A stretch of DNA of 64,000 bases from CAIYUC01 sp963682005 (GTDB lineage Bacteria > Bacteroidota > Bacteroidia > Bacteroidales > FEN-979), in the NCBI GenBank assembly GCA_963682005.1, contig OY820914.1, forward strand, positions 372,001 through 436,000, given 5' to 3'. Positions 8,327 through 16,302 of the stretch are shown in pieces (position 1 is the first letter of the stretch; each line of letters starts with the position of its first letter). A program made the position numbers and the translations under genes. The notes beneath the pieces are model-generated. The model made no database searches. It worked only from the letters and a program-made list of their open reading frames with translations, and was not told the origin of the DNA.

Positions 8327-9270
8327 ATAGTCTCTACAAAATAGCAGGATTAACAAAGCAGGCCTTGCATCAATATGAGACCAGACAATCTCATTTGCAA
8401 CTGCAAGGGGAGACAATTTTAACATTGGCAACAGAGATCAGGAGAGAACACCCCAAAATGGGATGTCGAAAAATGCACTACTTAATGGATCCGGATTGTT
8501 GGGGACGGGACTCATTTGAAAGCTTACTGTTAAAAAATGGATACCGGGTAAAATACGAACCCAATTTTATACGGACTACCTATAGTCAGAGTCAATACTA
8601 CTTTCCTGATTTAACAAAAGGGCTGGAGTTAACATACGTAAACCAATTATGGGCAACAGACATAACTTATTTTTTCGTGAAAGGAAAATTCTTCTACTTG
8701 ACATTCATTTTAGATGTTTACTCCCATCGCATAATAGGTTATCAAGTAAGCTCAACACTAAAGGCTGAAGCAAATGTCAAAGCGCTTAAAATGGCTTTCA
8801 GAACAAGAAGGCAACAAGTCTTTCCTGGTTTGATTCACCACTCTGATAAAGGCAGCCAGTTCATCGACAAAGAATATCAAAGAATGATAAAGGATGCCCA
8901 AATAAAAATGAGCATGTCCAATGAAGCATGGGAAAATCCTTTTGCTGAAAGAATTAATGGAATCATAAAACAAGAATATCTGGATTGTTGGCAAATTGAT
9001 ACTGGTGAAGAATTAATGACAGCAACCAAACGAGCTGTAAACAATTATAATATAACTCGGCCCCATTGGTCTGTGCTTAATAAGTTGTCACCTGTAAACT
9101 TTGAAAAACTTCTGTTAACTTTGGACACCCAAAAACGACCGACGGTGAAGCTTTATACCGAAGGCAAGGCTAAGGTTGAAGGGGCATCCAGCCCCAACAA
9201 CTTTAACCCAAAAACTTCCCTCTGGCTCTCTTTGCCCGACGAAGGTATTGGTACCAAGGTTGACAGTTGA
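8323..9270 (+). CDS. IS3-family transposase OrfB (DDE integrase core)
   Basis: The 315-residue catalytic protein of the element. A HTH_21-like segment (REHPKMGCRKMHYLM) precedes an rve integrase core with the DDE triad in its usual context: Asp in LWATDITYF, Asp in HHSDKGSQF, and Glu in NPFAERINGIIKQEYL. The terminal NYNITRPHWSVLNKLSPVNF is the usual ending block. It has its own ATG, but in related elements the active protein is the OrfAB fusion made by frameshifting, and OrfB alone is a minor product. No disruption is seen. Confidence 0.95.
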   Translation: MNSLYKIAGLTKQALHQYETRQSHLQLQGETILTLATEIRREHPKMGCRKMHYLMDPDCWGRDSFESLLLKNGYRVKYEPNFIRTTYSQSQYYFPDLTKGLELTYVNQLWATDITYFFVKGKFFYLTFILDVYSHRIIGYQVSSTLKAEANVKALKMAFRTRRQQVFPGLIHHSDKGSQFIDKEYQRMIKDAQIKMSMSNEAWENPFAERINGIIKQEYLDCWQIDTGEELMTATKRAVNNYNITRPHWSVLNKLSPVNFEKLLLTLDTQKRPTVKLYTEGKAKVEGASSPNNFNPKTSLWLSLPDEGIGTKVDS

Positions 9271-9342
9271 CACAAAACGGTCAACCTTATTCAGGCAAGG
9301 TCAATTCGTAAATCAAAAATCGTAAATCAAAATTCAAACAAC

Positions 9343-9654
9343 ATGGCTCAGAAAGTATTTAACGGAGTGACCATTGATGTGAATGACGAAGGTTATCTCA
9401 CCAACGCATCCCAGTGGACAAAGGAAATTGCTGCTGCAATTGCAAAAGAAGAAGGAGTTGAACTTACCGACAAGCACTTTGCCGTCCTTGATTTTATCAG
9501 GGATAAAACAGCCAGGGGCGAAAACCTGACGATCCGGTCAGTAGGAAATTCAGGGATTGTGGACATAAAAGGCTTTTATGGGTTATTTCCTGGTGCCCCG
9601 ATGAAGAAAGCCGCAAAGATCGCAGGGGTTCCAAAACCGGCCAGTTGCGTGTAG
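9343..9654 (+). CDS. TusE/DsrC-family sulfur-carrier protein
   Basis: A 103-residue member of the TusE/DsrC family, with the expected DVNDEGYLTNASQWTKEIA start, the HFAVLDFIRD block and the C-terminal arm ending KPASCV. These proteins carry sulfur as a persulfide on the penultimate Cys, here C102. True DsrC has a second conserved Cys eleven residues earlier; here that position is Ala91, so it cannot form the intramolecular disulfide or trisulfide used with DsrAB and is nearer to TusE-type carriers in this respect. No dsrAB or mnmA is nearby. It lies 40 bp downstream of the IS3 right end, so its original promoter link to the SQR-like gene is interrupted. It starts a pair with the DsrE-like gene. 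Confidence 0.88.
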   Translation: MAQKVFNGVTIDVNDEGYLTNASQWTKEIAAAIAKEEGVELTDKHFAVLDFIRDKTARGENLTIRSVGNSGIVDIKGFYGLFPGAPMKKAAKIAGVPKPASCV

Positions 9655-9706
9655 CACCGTATCATCCTTATTTCTCAACCAAATTTTTATAACAAGGTAA
9701 AAGTAT

Positions 9707-10207
9707 ATGATAAAAGAAGAATTCCCGATAAAGAAAGTTTGCCTCATTTGTGCCAAAGGAACAATCGAGGATGTTTACGCAGCGCTTGTCATGGCAAACG
9801 GTGCGGTCATGGAAGGCATTGAAACGAAAGTGTTTTTCACTTTTTTCGGTCTTGATGCCATCACAAAAAAGCAGATGAACAAACTGCATACAGGCACCAT
9901 TGGCAATCCTGCCATGCGCATGCCCGGGGGACTTCCGTTCCCTTCGATCCTCGGAATGCTGCCGGGGGTGGAGGCCGGGGTTTCCGCCATGATGAAAAGC
10001 CAGATGGAGAAGCTGGATATTCCGCCGGTTTCTGAATTCCTGGAAATGATCACGGCCGGTGGGGGCGAGATCTACGCCTGCAAACTGGCGATGGATATGT
10101 TCAAACTGAAGAAGGAAGATCTTTGGGATGAGGTGAAGGATGTTCTTACTGTGGGCCAGTTTTATGAAATGGCCGGAGGACTTCAGACTCAGATCATTTT
10201 CACCTAA
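9707..10207 (+). CDS. DsrE/DsrF/DrsH-like family protein
   Basis: A 166-residue protein with the DsrE-like fold of the COG2210 group. Visible blocks are KKVCLICAKGTIEDVYAAL with a CxxC pair, FFTFFGLDAITKKQM, the Met/Gly-rich loop around GNPAMRMPGG, PPVSEFLEMI, and YACKLAMDMFKLKKEDL with a conserved Cys that is the likely persulfide acceptor. Relatives act as sulfur transferases passing persulfide between proteins such as TusA, TusE/DsrC or rhodanese. It follows the TusE-like gene by 52 bp, consistent with one transcript. Together with the SQR-like flavoprotein this suggests sulfide oxidation coupled to persulfide hand-over, which is inference from gene content. Confidence 0.87.
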   Translation: MIKEEFPIKKVCLICAKGTIEDVYAALVMANGAVMEGIETKVFFTFFGLDAITKKQMNKLHTGTIGNPAMRMPGGLPFPSILGMLPGVEAGVSAMMKSQMEKLDIPPVSEFLEMITAGGGEIYACKLAMDMFKLKKEDLWDEVKDVLTVGQFYEMAGGLQTQIIFT

Positions 10208-10247
10208 AAAGAAGAATGATCCTTATAGAATAAACAAATTTCAATTC

Positions 10248-11636
10248 ATGTATACCGTTAGATTGATTTCCGGGTTGATTTTTATTGCCCTTGGTTTCAT
10301 ATCGAGTGGACAGGATGTCGTTGTTTCGGTCACAGGGCGATATCTCGGGAATCCAATACCTTTGGACACCCTCGTCATTGAAGATATAACGAATCCGGGG
10401 CAACTGGTGTTCGGCCCTTTGCCACAATCAATCACCACGTATATTATTGATCTCTCCTCCGGTATCCTGGTAAATGGGATTGAAGAAAATTCAACGGATG
10501 AAGGAATTACCTTGATAATAAATCAACCAGGGTATGTGCAGATCGGAATTGTTTCCCTGGCTCATGAAGTTTTTGCCTTTTCCTTGTATAATTCACTCGG
10601 GGTTTGCTTCTTTCATGAAAATACCACCTGCGGACCGGGATCCAATCTGTTCGAGATAGAAACCGGTAAGGAAGGCTTCAATATTCTTTGTGTTACGAGC
10701 CAATCAAGAAAAGCATGTTTCAAGGTAACCGGCTGCGAAACTAAAACCAGCGGAGCTCAATTAAGAACTGCCGGCCAGTTTATTTCTGCCGGAAGTGGAG
10801 AAAAAGGGAGTATGCGCAAATATGGGAAAGGAGATGGATTCCATTATTCGCCGGGGGATAAAGTCAGGTTTACAGCCAAAAAATCGGGTATGTATCCTAA
10901 TACAGAACCCTGTTATCCAAACAATGGCGATTCCATTTTCATTGCCTTGTCTTCACCGTGCCAAGGCATTCCGGTTGTTCAGGATTATGACGGGAATGTG
11001 TATCATACGGTGCAAATCGATGACAGATGCTGGATGCGTGAGAATATGCGGGTAATCCATTATTCGGACGGCTCACCCCTGACCGATGGAACAGGCGTAG
11101 GCTCAATTGGAGGAGATTACACTACGAAATACTGGTTCGATTATAATGATGATCCGTCTCTCTCTCCGATCTATGGGAAGTTATATTCAGGGGCCGGAGT
11201 TTTGAACGGTGCCAGTGGTATCGGCGCGGATTCAATCAATTACCAGGGTATATGTCCGACCGGGTGGCATGTCTCCAGCGATGAGGATTGGCTTAAAATG
11301 GAAGAATTTCTCGGGATGGATTCCTGGAGTTTAGGGTTGATGATGAAATGGAGAGGCACTGACCAGGGCAATAAAATAAAAGAAACAGATTCGATCCATT
11401 GGGGTTCCTACAATTATTATTCTACCAACGAATGTGGATTCACAGCTCTTCCGAGCGGCTACCGAATTTATGATATTCCATTCGGTGGTCTGGGTGAAGA
11501 CGGAGAGTGGTGGACATCAACTAGGGTTATAGGCCAAGCACTTATAATAAGGGGCATTACCAGTTTTTTGTCTCAAATATATCGTGGTGCCGGTGATTTG
11601 GATTCCGGGTTATCTTGCAGGTGTGTTAAGGACTGA
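10248..11636 (+). CDS. Secreted protein with Fibrobacter major paralogous domain
   Basis: An exported protein of 462 residues. A signal peptide begins at MYTVRLISGLIFIALGF (chosen start 10248; upstream in-frame codons to 10140 overlap the dsrE-like gene and lack a signal sequence). The C-terminal 200 residues match the Fibrobacter succinogenes major paralogous domain: QIDDRCWMRENMRV, the YTTKYWFDYNDDPS segment, CPTGWHVSSDEDW, CGFTALPSGYR and the closing GLSCRCVKD. The domain is common on Bacteroidota and Fibrobacteres surface proteins and looks like a lectin-type fold, but its ligand is unknown. The N-terminal half has no recognised domain. No T9SS C-terminal tail is visible. Confidence 0.8.
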   Translation: MYTVRLISGLIFIALGFISSGQDVVVSVTGRYLGNPIPLDTLVIEDITNPGQLVFGPLPQSITTYIIDLSSGILVNGIEENSTDEGITLIINQPGYVQIGIVSLAHEVFAFSLYNSLGVCFFHENTTCGPGSNLFEIETGKEGFNILCVTSQSRKACFKVTGCETKTSGAQLRTAGQFISAGSGEKGSMRKYGKGDGFHYSPGDKVRFTAKKSGMYPNTEPCYPNNGDSIFIALSSPCQGIPVVQDYDGNVYHTVQIDDRCWMRENMRVIHYSDGSPLTDGTGVGSIGGDYTTKYWFDYNDDPSLSPIYGKLYSGAGVLNGASGIGADSINYQGICPTGWHVSSDEDWLKMEEFLGMDSWSLGLMMKWRGTDQGNKIKETDSIHWGSYNYYSTNECGFTALPSGYRIYDIPFGGLGEDGEWWTSTRVIGQALIIRGITSFLSQIYRGAGDLDSGLSCRCVKD

Positions 11637-11807
11637 ATGGTTCATGCAACCCCGTTCCATACACCAAAAAGGAAGATTATGAACAGGACAAGCATTGAGA
11701 AGAGCCCTTTGTCGACTCAACGACAATTATATTTTCACTTGTGAACCTTCCGCGAATTTTGCAGATCTACGGAGTTAGCTTGAATCCCGAAACCGGGAAA
11801 AATCTTA

Positions 11808-11851
11808 CCCCCTTTCACAATTCCGGAACTCGACGGAATCATGAAAGGGGG
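11808..11851. repeat. Two-step hairpin between convergent genes
   Basis: An inverted repeat with two perfect stems: CCCCCTTTCA pairs with TGAAAGGGGG (10 bp), then a symmetrical CA/CA internal loop, then ATTCCG with CGGAAT (6 bp) around an 8-nt loop. It lies between the ends of two convergent genes. There is no T-run on either side, so it is either a processed 3' end structure or a non-intrinsic terminator. A smaller hairpin, TCCCG with CGGGA, is just upstream (near 11785-11798). Confidence 0.6.
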
Positions 11852-11879
11852 CAATGGTTTGAGGTTAAAAATGTTTGTT

Positions 11880-13658
11880 TTATCGAATCAGATTAACCTT
11901 TGTGGTTTTTATCCCATCATTTGTTTCAACCCGGAGCAGATAAATGCCAACCGGCAAACCGCCCAGGTCGATTGTATTAGTGTTCAAACGACCCGTCACA
12001 AGCACCTGGCTTCCCGTATTATCAAACAACACGGCGTTCTCAACCTGGCCAACTCCTGAAAGGAGGACCCTTCCTGTTGTTGGATTGGGATAAGCCTTGA
12101 ACTGAAGTGCTGAAGGCACTGACCTGATGCCGACGCTGGTCGAATCACCATAAGAAGCCTGGAACATTTCGCGTGTATTCGTATCCTGAACCCAGGCAAT
12201 GACCATCAGGTCATTCCAGCGCTCGATGTTCGTTCCGGCAAGGTTTGCAGAAACATCAATGGAAGTGGTTTCCCCGTCAATGAGGGAGACTGGCGTTCCA
12301 TAAGCGGTCGGTACCATTTTCATCATCACGTTGTGGAATTCCGTTTCGCCGTTTGTTGAAACGTTATTATAGGTGACTTTTTCAATTACAGCAACCAATG
12401 CCGTAAGGTTGCCGGTCACTTTGGAACTGATGTCCAGGTGAACAAAAACGGAAGTATCACCACCGGAAGCAGAAAAATAATAGCTGGAGCTGACATCTAA
12501 AAATGCAGGGGTCGCAATGGAATTGGTGTAGCCTCCCATGACTCCGCCATTGTTTGTCGGCTGCTGCTGCCCGTCAACGTAAAGGTCCGGCACATAGCTC
12601 ACGCCGTAGAAGTAACGCCTTACGCCGCCTTCTTCCGTATAATAAGGATCACCACTGCCTGGCCAATCCATCTGGTACTTGATCAGAGTAATGCTGTCAC
12701 CATATTGTTCCAGGAAAGGAGTAAAAACTGTGCTGTTGAACTGGGCACAAGGCGCGCATGTTGAACTGGTGAATTCCTCGTAGATCGGTTTCCGCTGCAG
12801 GGAGCCGCTGGCGACATGAAGCACTTTGGAAAGCGTATCATTGGCCGGATTTTCATCCAGTCCCTGGTTGTTGACATTGCTTACCCATACCTGGAGGGTA
12901 TAATTTCCCGGGCCGAGTGACAGGGCGTCCGTCATTGAAAAATCATGGGATGCTCCAAACGGGAGGTTAAGGCTGGTAAGAACATCGGAATAGACCGATC
13001 CCTGGTCGATCCTGTAATTTACCGTTGCAGCGGTGATGGGGTTGATCCCCATGTTCACAAACGTTCCTGAAACGACAGAACTTCCGACTGAATAGGGAGG
13101 TACATCAATAACCGACATTGCGGCATCACGGTTCTTGGAAACATCCAGTGAAATGTCATCAAAGTACCATTCGTTAATATTATAGGAATAACCGGTAAAA
13201 TAGAAGCATACCTGGAAGGTAGAAGAACCAACATCGGCGGAGGTGATCTGAATGATCTTCGTTTCGGGTCCGATTGAAGCTGTAGGATTGACAGACCAAA
13301 CCGAAGACCAGGTACCGGATGCAGACCGGGTTGCCACGCCCACCGTATACGGGGATGCATAATGGTCGACCATATGCTTGAAACTCAATGTCAGGGAAGT
13401 ATAACCTGTAGTGTTGATTGTAGGTGACATAAGGCGTGAAGTACCTGTCCATGAAGGATTATAGAAAAATTGCGCTTCAGGCGCAGTACCACCTGCATGG
13501 GCCGTGGCAGGAGCAGTCCAATTGGTTCCATGTGCATCAATCGACCATCCAGCCGGGGGCATCGTACCACTGCCGAAATTCTCAGTCAGCAATGACTGCC
13601 CGAAAATGAACGGGCTGGAAATTAACAATAATGAAAAAAGTAAAAGTTTTGCTTTCAT
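11880..13658 (-). CDS. T9SS-secreted Omp28-like protein with thioredoxin-like CxxC domain
   Basis: A 592-residue secreted protein. After the signal peptide (MKAKLLLFSLLLISSPFIFG) comes a choice-of-anchor/MAM-like beta-sandwich (roughly residues 25-175, with WYFDDISLDV), a CARDB-like domain (about 180-285), and an Omp28-like thioredoxin fold (about 290-500) with the motif EEFTSSTCAPCAQF. The last 75 residues form a type A T9SS sorting domain (FKAYPNPTTGRVLL to the GIYLLRVETNDG strand and terminal KVNLIR). The protein should thus be exported by Sec, passed through T9SS and anchored at the surface. The CxxC pair suggests redox activity, but none is shown. A good -33/-7 promoter lies upstream. 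Confidence 0.82.
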   Translation of the reverse strand: MKAKLLLFSLLLISSPFIFGQSLLTENFGSGTMPPAGWSIDAHGTNWTAPATAHAGGTAPEAQFFYNPSWTGTSRLMSPTINTTGYTSLTLSFKHMVDHYASPYTVGVATRSASGTWSSVWSVNPTASIGPETKIIQITSADVGSSTFQVCFYFTGYSYNINEWYFDDISLDVSKNRDAAMSVIDVPPYSVGSSVVSGTFVNMGINPITAATVNYRIDQGSVYSDVLTSLNLPFGASHDFSMTDALSLGPGNYTLQVWVSNVNNQGLDENPANDTLSKVLHVASGSLQRKPIYEEFTSSTCAPCAQFNSTVFTPFLEQYGDSITLIKYQMDWPGSGDPYYTEEGGVRRYFYGVSYVPDLYVDGQQQPTNNGGVMGGYTNSIATPAFLDVSSSYYFSASGGDTSVFVHLDISSKVTGNLTALVAVIEKVTYNNVSTNGETEFHNVMMKMVPTAYGTPVSLIDGETTSIDVSANLAGTNIERWNDLMVIAWVQDTNTREMFQASYGDSTSVGIRSVPSALQFKAYPNPTTGRVLLSGVGQVENAVLFDNTGSQVLVTGRLNTNTIDLGGLPVGIYLLRVETNDGIKTTKVNLIR

Positions 13659-13706
13659 GGTTTTGCAGTTTAATGAATGAATTTTTTAACTATTAAATCT
13701 TGTATC

Positions 13707-13736
13707 CAAAGATACTATTTTCAAGATAAATGTCAA
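13707..13736 (-). promoter_or_regulatory. Bacteroidota-type promoter for the Omp28-like gene
   Basis: On the minus strand TATCTTTG (plus 13707-13714) fits the -7 box TAnnTTTG, and a TTG (plus 13734-13736) lies exactly 19 bp before it, the consensus spacing for the primary sigma factor of this phylum. Transcription would start near 13700, giving a leader of about 42 nt. Confidence 0.6.
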
Positions 13737-13748
13737 CAACTTTTCAAG

Positions 13749-13756
13749 TATATTTG
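13749..13756 (+). promoter_or_regulatory. Possible -7 box for tatC
   Basis: TATATTTG fits TAnnTTTG and lies 20 bp before the tatC start codon. No -33 box is seen at the right distance, so the call is weak. With the opposite promoter it would form a divergent control region. Confidence 0.3.
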
Positions 13757-13776
13757 TAACGGGTAATATACATTGA

Positions 13777-14619
13777 ATGGAGCTCGAAGACGAAGAACAC
13801 ATCGCTCCTGAGGAAAACGGGAAAGAAATGACATTCTGGGAGCATCTCGATGAATTGCGGGCTGTTCTGATCCGGAGTGTTGCCGTGCTTCTTGTCCTCA
13901 CGATTGCAGCCATCGTCTTTAAAGAATTCCTGTTCGACAAGGTCGTTCTGGCACCAAAGAACGCCGACTTCATCACCTATCGCGTTCTGTGCAGGCTGGG
14001 GAAATTCCTATCCATGAATTCCCTCTGCTTTGACACCTCCACCCTGCACCTGATCAACATCAACCTGGCCGGCCAGTTCACCTCCCACATGACCGTATCA
14101 TTTGTCGCTGCATGCATCGTCACATCACCCTATATCGTATGGGAACTATGGCGGTTCATCAAACCCGGCCTCACACAGCAGGAAAAGCAACATACCCGTG
14201 GTGCAGTCCTGATCATTTCCGGCTTATTCATCTCGGGGGTCCTCTTCAGTTACTATCTGGTCGTTCCGGTCATGGTGAATTTCCTGGGGAATTACCAGGT
14301 GAGCGCATCCGTTTCGAATCAGATCGCACTGAATTCATATGTAGGTTCCGTTACTATGATGACATTACTGATGGGCCTGATCTTTGAATTTCCTGTAATT
14401 GTTTTTTTTCTCAGCAAGATCGGCATCCTGAACCCTTCACTTCTTAGGAAATACAGGAAGCATACGATCGTTGCGATTCTGATCACCTCCGGGATCATTA
14501 CTCCAAGCCCGGATGTATTCAGCCAGCTTCTCGTTTCTGTGCCGTTGTATGCACTGTTTGAGATCAGCCTGATGCTTTCTTCACGGGCTTACAAAAGAAA
14601 CCAGGAACTGGCGGGCTGA
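13777..14619 (+). CDS. tatC: Sec-independent protein translocase TatC
   Basis: The receptor component of the twin-arginine pathway. It has six hydrophobic helices, the N-terminal MTFWEHLDELRAVLIRS block (with the HLxELR motif that binds the twin-arginine signal), SPYIVWELWRFIKPGL after the second helix, and the TPSPDVFSQLLVSVPLYALFE ending. The loop between helices 1 and 2 is long, with an inserted stretch around residues 60-95 that is usual in Bacteroidota. The length of 280 residues is normal. With the TatA-like protein at 4.8 kb it would make a minimal TatAC system; no tatB is seen. Confidence 0.96.
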   Translation: MELEDEEHIAPEENGKEMTFWEHLDELRAVLIRSVAVLLVLTIAAIVFKEFLFDKVVLAPKNADFITYRVLCRLGKFLSMNSLCFDTSTLHLININLAGQFTSHMTVSFVAACIVTSPYIVWELWRFIKPGLTQQEKQHTRGAVLIISGLFISGVLFSYYLVVPVMVNFLGNYQVSASVSNQIALNSYVGSVTMMTLLMGLIFEFPVIVFFLSKIGILNPSLLRKYRKHTIVAILITSGIITPSPDVFSQLLVSVPLYALFEISLMLSSRAYKRNQELAG

Positions 14620-14689
14620 TTGTTTTTTTTCCTTGTAACCTTTAAACGAGTTCATCGTCTAAACCACAATTCAATTCAAAAAACTGATT

Positions 14690-15181
14690 ATGGAACCAAA
14701 AAGATTGTACAGAAGTGTCGTGGATAAAAAGATCGGGGGCGTTTGCAGCGGACTTGCTGAATATTTTGATATCGACCCGCTGCTCGTCAGGCTGATTTTT
14801 GTCGTTCTGGCCCTTGCCGGAGGCGGCGGAGTGCTGATCTACCTTGTATTATGGGTAATAACGCCAGAAAAGCCGATGGTTGCCGGACAACCGTTCACCA
14901 ATCCGGGTCCGGGATTTCACCAGCAACCAAACCCTGATCCCCAGGCCGCACCTGCCGGTGCTGAAATGCCAAAGGATCCGGCTCCGACGCAGGACAATAA
15001 AGACATACGGTCGAAAGGAAGTCTGATCGGTGCCATGGTGCTGATCACTCTTGGTATCTTGTTCCTCGCTGATGAATTTATTCCAAACATCGATTTCGGT
15101 GACTTATGGCCGGTTATCCTGATCGTTATCGGGGCCGGGCTGCTGATAAACAGCATGGGGAAAAGGAAAAGTGAAAAGTGA
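14690..15181 (+). CDS. PspC domain membrane protein
   Basis: The N-terminal 60 residues are a PspC domain (RLYRSVVDKKIGGVCSGLAE, then YFDIDPLLVRLIFVVLALAG and a helix ending YLVLWVITPE). A Pro/Gln-rich linker (about 65-105) follows, then two closely spaced hydrophobic segments (GAMVLITLGILFLADEF and LWPVILIVIGAGLLI) like those of LiaI/LiaF-type proteins. PspC proteins take part in envelope-stress sensing. The gene after it encodes a LiaF-like protein with the same hydrophobic pair, so the two likely work together; a sensor kinase is not adjacent. Confidence 0.85.
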   Translation: MEPKRLYRSVVDKKIGGVCSGLAEYFDIDPLLVRLIFVVLALAGGGGVLIYLVLWVITPEKPMVAGQPFTNPGPGFHQQPNPDPQAAPAGAEMPKDPAPTQDNKDIRSKGSLIGAMVLITLGILFLADEFIPNIDFGDLWPVILIVIGAGLLINSMGKRKSEK

Positions 15182-15234
15182 AAAGTGAAGAGTGATGAGT
15201 GATGAGTGATGAGTGATGAGTGAAAAGTGAAAAA
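15171..15234. repeat. Short tandem words GTGAAAA / GTGATGA
   Basis: Directly after the PspC stop the sequence runs through degenerate 7-bp words: GTGAAAA several times, then four copies of GTGATGA, then GTGAAAA again. It has no coding content. It resembles other word-repeat spacers in the window. Confidence 0.7.
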
Positions 15235-15271
15235 TCAGGAAATGATTTCTAAATAATTAAAGAAACACAAT

Positions 15272-16216
15272 ATGAAATACCGTCATTTATTTTGGGGAAT
15301 ATTGCTGATTGCCATTGGAATGTTATTCGTACTGAATAACCTCGGAGTTATTTATTTCACCTGGCATTCAATCTGGAGGCTGTGGCCGGTGATCCTCATT
15401 ATCTGGGGAATCTCCATTTTGCCGATCAAAGACAACATCCGTTTCATCGTGCTTGTGTGCACCATCGTTCTCACCTTTTTCATCATCAACCGGCTGCCTC
15501 AGGACAGGCCCTGGTTTTTCCAGTTCCATCATCATAACGGAGACAATTCTTTTGGTTGGTCTGATGACGAGGACGAGGATTCATCCACCCACAATTACCG
15601 GGACCAGAACTTTACCGTACCTTTTGATTCTCTTTCAACAAAGGGTATCCTGAACCTTGAGGCTGCGGCTGGAAATTTCAGAATTGACGGTACAACCAGT
15701 GATTTTCTTGATTTCAGCAAGCAGGGTGATATAGGCAACTATGAGCTTACCACAAGAGATATTACGGGAGGCAAGGACATTTCCATCCATTTGCAGGAAG
15801 GAAGAGTGCATGGTTCCATCAACAAGAACAAGGTCGGGATCAAGCTGAACAACACTCCTTCATGGAACCTGAACCTGGATATCGGCGCCGCTGATCTTAA
15901 GCTGGATCTCAGCGATTATAAGATCGACACGGTTGAGATCAATGCCGGCGCCTCTTCCATGGACCTTAAGATCGGCGAAAAAAATCCGGTGACTGTTTTG
16001 ACGTTCAATGCAGGCGCTTCTTCCATCGACGTAAAAGTGCCGACAAACTCCGGCTGCCAGATCAAATCCGAATCCTTTCTCGTAAGTAAGGATTTCAAAG
16101 GATTTGAGAACAAAGGGAATCACATTTACCAGACCCCGAACTTCACGGTTGCCAAAAATAAAATATTCATAACTGTAAAGACGGCTGTTTCTTCCATTGA
16201 TGTAAAGCGGTATTAG
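15272..16216 (+). CDS. LiaF-like membrane protein with toastrack-type C-terminal domain
   Basis: Three to four N-terminal hydrophobic segments (LFWGILLIAIGMLFVLNNLG, then LWPVILIIWGISILP and FIVLVCTIVLTFFII) anchor a C-terminal domain of about 200 residues. This domain is a run of short beta strands with repeated Ala/Gly-Ala-Ser turns (INAGASSMDLKIGEK, FNAGASSIDVKVP, KTAVSSIDVKRY), the ladder pattern of LiaF/DUF4097-like toastrack folds. A stretch of acidic residues and His (about 85-110) forms the linker. LiaF relatives modulate envelope-stress two-component systems. The start MKYRHLFWG at 15272 is clear. It pairs with the PspC gene before it. Confidence 0.75.
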   Translation: MKYRHLFWGILLIAIGMLFVLNNLGVIYFTWHSIWRLWPVILIIWGISILPIKDNIRFIVLVCTIVLTFFIINRLPQDRPWFFQFHHHNGDNSFGWSDDEDEDSSTHNYRDQNFTVPFDSLSTKGILNLEAAAGNFRIDGTTSDFLDFSKQGDIGNYELTTRDITGGKDISIHLQEGRVHGSINKNKVGIKLNNTPSWNLNLDIGAADLKLDLSDYKIDTVEINAGASSMDLKIGEKNPVTVLTFNAGASSIDVKVPTNSGCQIKSESFLVSKDFKGFENKGNHIYQTPNFTVAKNKIFITVKTAVSSIDVKRY

Positions 16217-16302
16217 GCTTCAAGCTACAGGCTGCAGGCTGCGAGCTTCGAGTTCTGAGTTTTATCTTCTGACCTCTGACCTCAGACCTCCGGTCCTTTC
16301 CA

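Larger units (their letters stand above)
7847..9303 (+). mobile_element. Complete IS3-family insertion sequence
   Basis: A 1457-bp element with 25-bp imperfect terminal inverted repeats (7847-7871 and 9279-9303, 20 of 25 matching) that begin TG and end CA. It is flanked by a direct repeat ATT (7844-7846 and 9304-9306), the 3-bp target duplication expected of IS3. Inside are two overlapping genes for OrfA and OrfB with an A-rich slippery site between them. Both reading frames are intact, so the copy looks functional and recent. It has landed between the DUF1641 gene and the TusE-like gene. Confidence 0.92.
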
